Shown here: positions 28,574 to 28,957 of the stretch, one piece after another
How the letters are laid out: each line of letters starts with the position of its first letter
How positions within the stretch are numbered: position 1 is the stretch's first letter
Virus record (IMG/VR): IMGVR_UViG_3300042691_008275
Coordinates: 1 to 28,957 of that record
Reading direction: 5' to 3' (one strand)
DNA: 28,957 bases
Origin: a virus
Program-made: the position numbers and the translations under genes
Notes under the pieces: model-generated
What the model saw: the letters and a program-made list of their open reading frames with translations, nothing else
Database searches by the model: none
Told to the model about the DNA's origin: nothing

Positions 28574-28655
28574 TGGGCAAGAAGGGAGTTGAACCCTCAT
28601 GTCGTGAGACGCCAGATTCTAAGTCTGGTGCGTATGCCTATTCCGCCACTTGCCC
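28574..28655 (-). tRNA. tRNA-Leu (anticodon UAG)
   Basis: The acceptor stem GGGCAAG/CTTGCCC is perfect. The anticodon stem CCAGA/TCTGG closes the loop CTTAGAA, giving anticodon TAG, which reads CTA. A long variable arm (GTC-TCAC-GAC) makes it a class II tRNA, as expected for Leu. The T arm is GAGGG-TTCAACT-CCCTT. CCA is not encoded. Only four bases separate it from tRNA-Gln, so both are probably cut from one transcript. Confidence 0.93.
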
Positions 28656-28659
28656 GTAG

Positions 28660-28730
28660 TTCGGGGACTAGGACTCGAACCTAGAATGCCAGAATCAAAG
28701 TCTGGAGTGTTGCCATTACACCATCCCCGA
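28660..28730 (-). tRNA. tRNA-Gln (anticodon UUG)
   Basis: The minus strand folds as a full cloverleaf. The acceptor stem TCGGGGA pairs with TCCCCGA, the D stem is GTGT/ACAC, and the anticodon stem CCAGA/TCTGG closes the loop CTTTGAT, giving anticodon TTG. The T arm carries the GGTTCGAGTCC signature. The first base is T, as in many Gln tRNAs. The discriminator is A and CCA is not encoded. It would read CAA codons. Confidence 0.93.
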
Positions 28731-28760
28731 TGGTTGCCGGGAGTGTAACAACACAATGGG

Positions 28761-28957
28761 CTACTTGCCCTTCTTCTCCACCTTGTTAAAGACATCATTT
28801 ATCTCTTCTGTTGTCAACTTTCCGTCGTCCATGAACGCTCGAGCCAGACCCTCAACAACAAACGAGACACCCCCAATACCGGCCATCATGATGGCTTTCC
28901 ACAGGGGAACACCGGCAATTGCGCCGGCACCAACAACAGACAAACCAGTAGCGGCAA
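28761..28957 (-). CDS. Small membrane protein, holin-like, 5'-truncated
   Basis: The frame is open to the window edge, so the true start lies outside; 65 residues are visible. An internal TTG at 28943 could also start it. The visible part is a glycine/alanine-rich hydrophobic stretch of about 35 residues, followed by a short acidic-basic tail (DDGKLTTEEIN, then KVEKKGK). A hydrophobic segment with a charged C-terminus is typical of phage holins and small inner-membrane proteins, but nothing identifies a family. It lies just upstream of the tRNA pair. Function is inferred only from composition. Confidence 0.6.
   Translation of the reverse strand, partial: AATGLSVVGAGAIAGVPLWKAIMMAGIGGVSFVVEGLARAFMDDGKLTTEEINDVFNKVEKKGK

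Noticed and set aside
28761-28820. EF-hand-like loop in the truncated membrane protein (DDGKLTTEEIN)
   Set aside because: Only the second half of the 12-residue calcium loop is present; the first two acidic ligands are missing.

Overview
The window is a compact stretch of a tailed double-stranded DNA phage genome (Caudoviricetes). Nearly every base is coding, all credible genes lie on the minus strand and so are transcribed from high to low coordinates, and neighbours often overlap by 1 to 20 bases. Hallmark genes are terminase large subunit, SPP1-type portal, coiled-coil scaffold, N4-gp56-type major capsid protein, a large tail-fibre cluster and an M15 peptidase endolysin. An actinobacterial host is my inference. 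It rests on a Gp88-like protein typical of actinophages, a secreted PA14 protein with a Thr-rich stalk of a style common in aquatic Actinomycetota, and promoter-start spacing typical of leaderless transcripts, which are frequent in that phylum. No integrase, repressor, CRISPR array or insertion sequence was seen.

Reading in the direction of transcription: (1) 28957-26455 holds a truncated membrane protein, tRNA-Gln, tRNA-Leu and small accessory genes (zinc-ribbon proteins, a GNAT acetyltransferase and two ADP-ribosyltransferase-like proteins), probably host-modifying. (2) 26440-24690 holds a C2H2 zinc-finger protein, a secreted PA14 surface protein that probably starts at CTG, and a small membrane protein. 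(3) 24665-16436 is the fibre and baseplate block, with a tail-collar protein, a tail assembly chaperone, glycine-rich and FN3 adhesins, and an OB-fold/C1q-like spike. (4) 16428-14932 is a lysis-like block with the endolysin, a KTSC protein and a membrane protein. (5) 14938-8894 has terminase, unknown conserved proteins, a Gp88-like cysteine protein, a holin-like protein, an HTH protein, a metallophosphoesterase and a proteasome-beta-like Ntn hydrolase. (6) 8881-2384 has a membrane protein with a histone-H1-like tail, portal, scaffold, capsid, two tandem paralogues and two more fibre-like proteins. (7) 2372-1 has small genes and probable neck or tail-completion proteins running off the window. 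No tape-measure or major tail protein is visible, so the virion type cannot be fixed.

The most striking pattern is regulatory. Eight genes lack a Shine-Dalgarno sequence and instead have a TAnAnT hexamer ending exactly 6 bases before the start codon. That is the spacing expected if transcription begins on the start codon itself. These sites fall at the heads of the functional blocks and often touch or overlap the stop codon of the preceding gene, so they give a predicted operon map. Most other genes have a clear Shine-Dalgarno sequence or a stop-start overlap.
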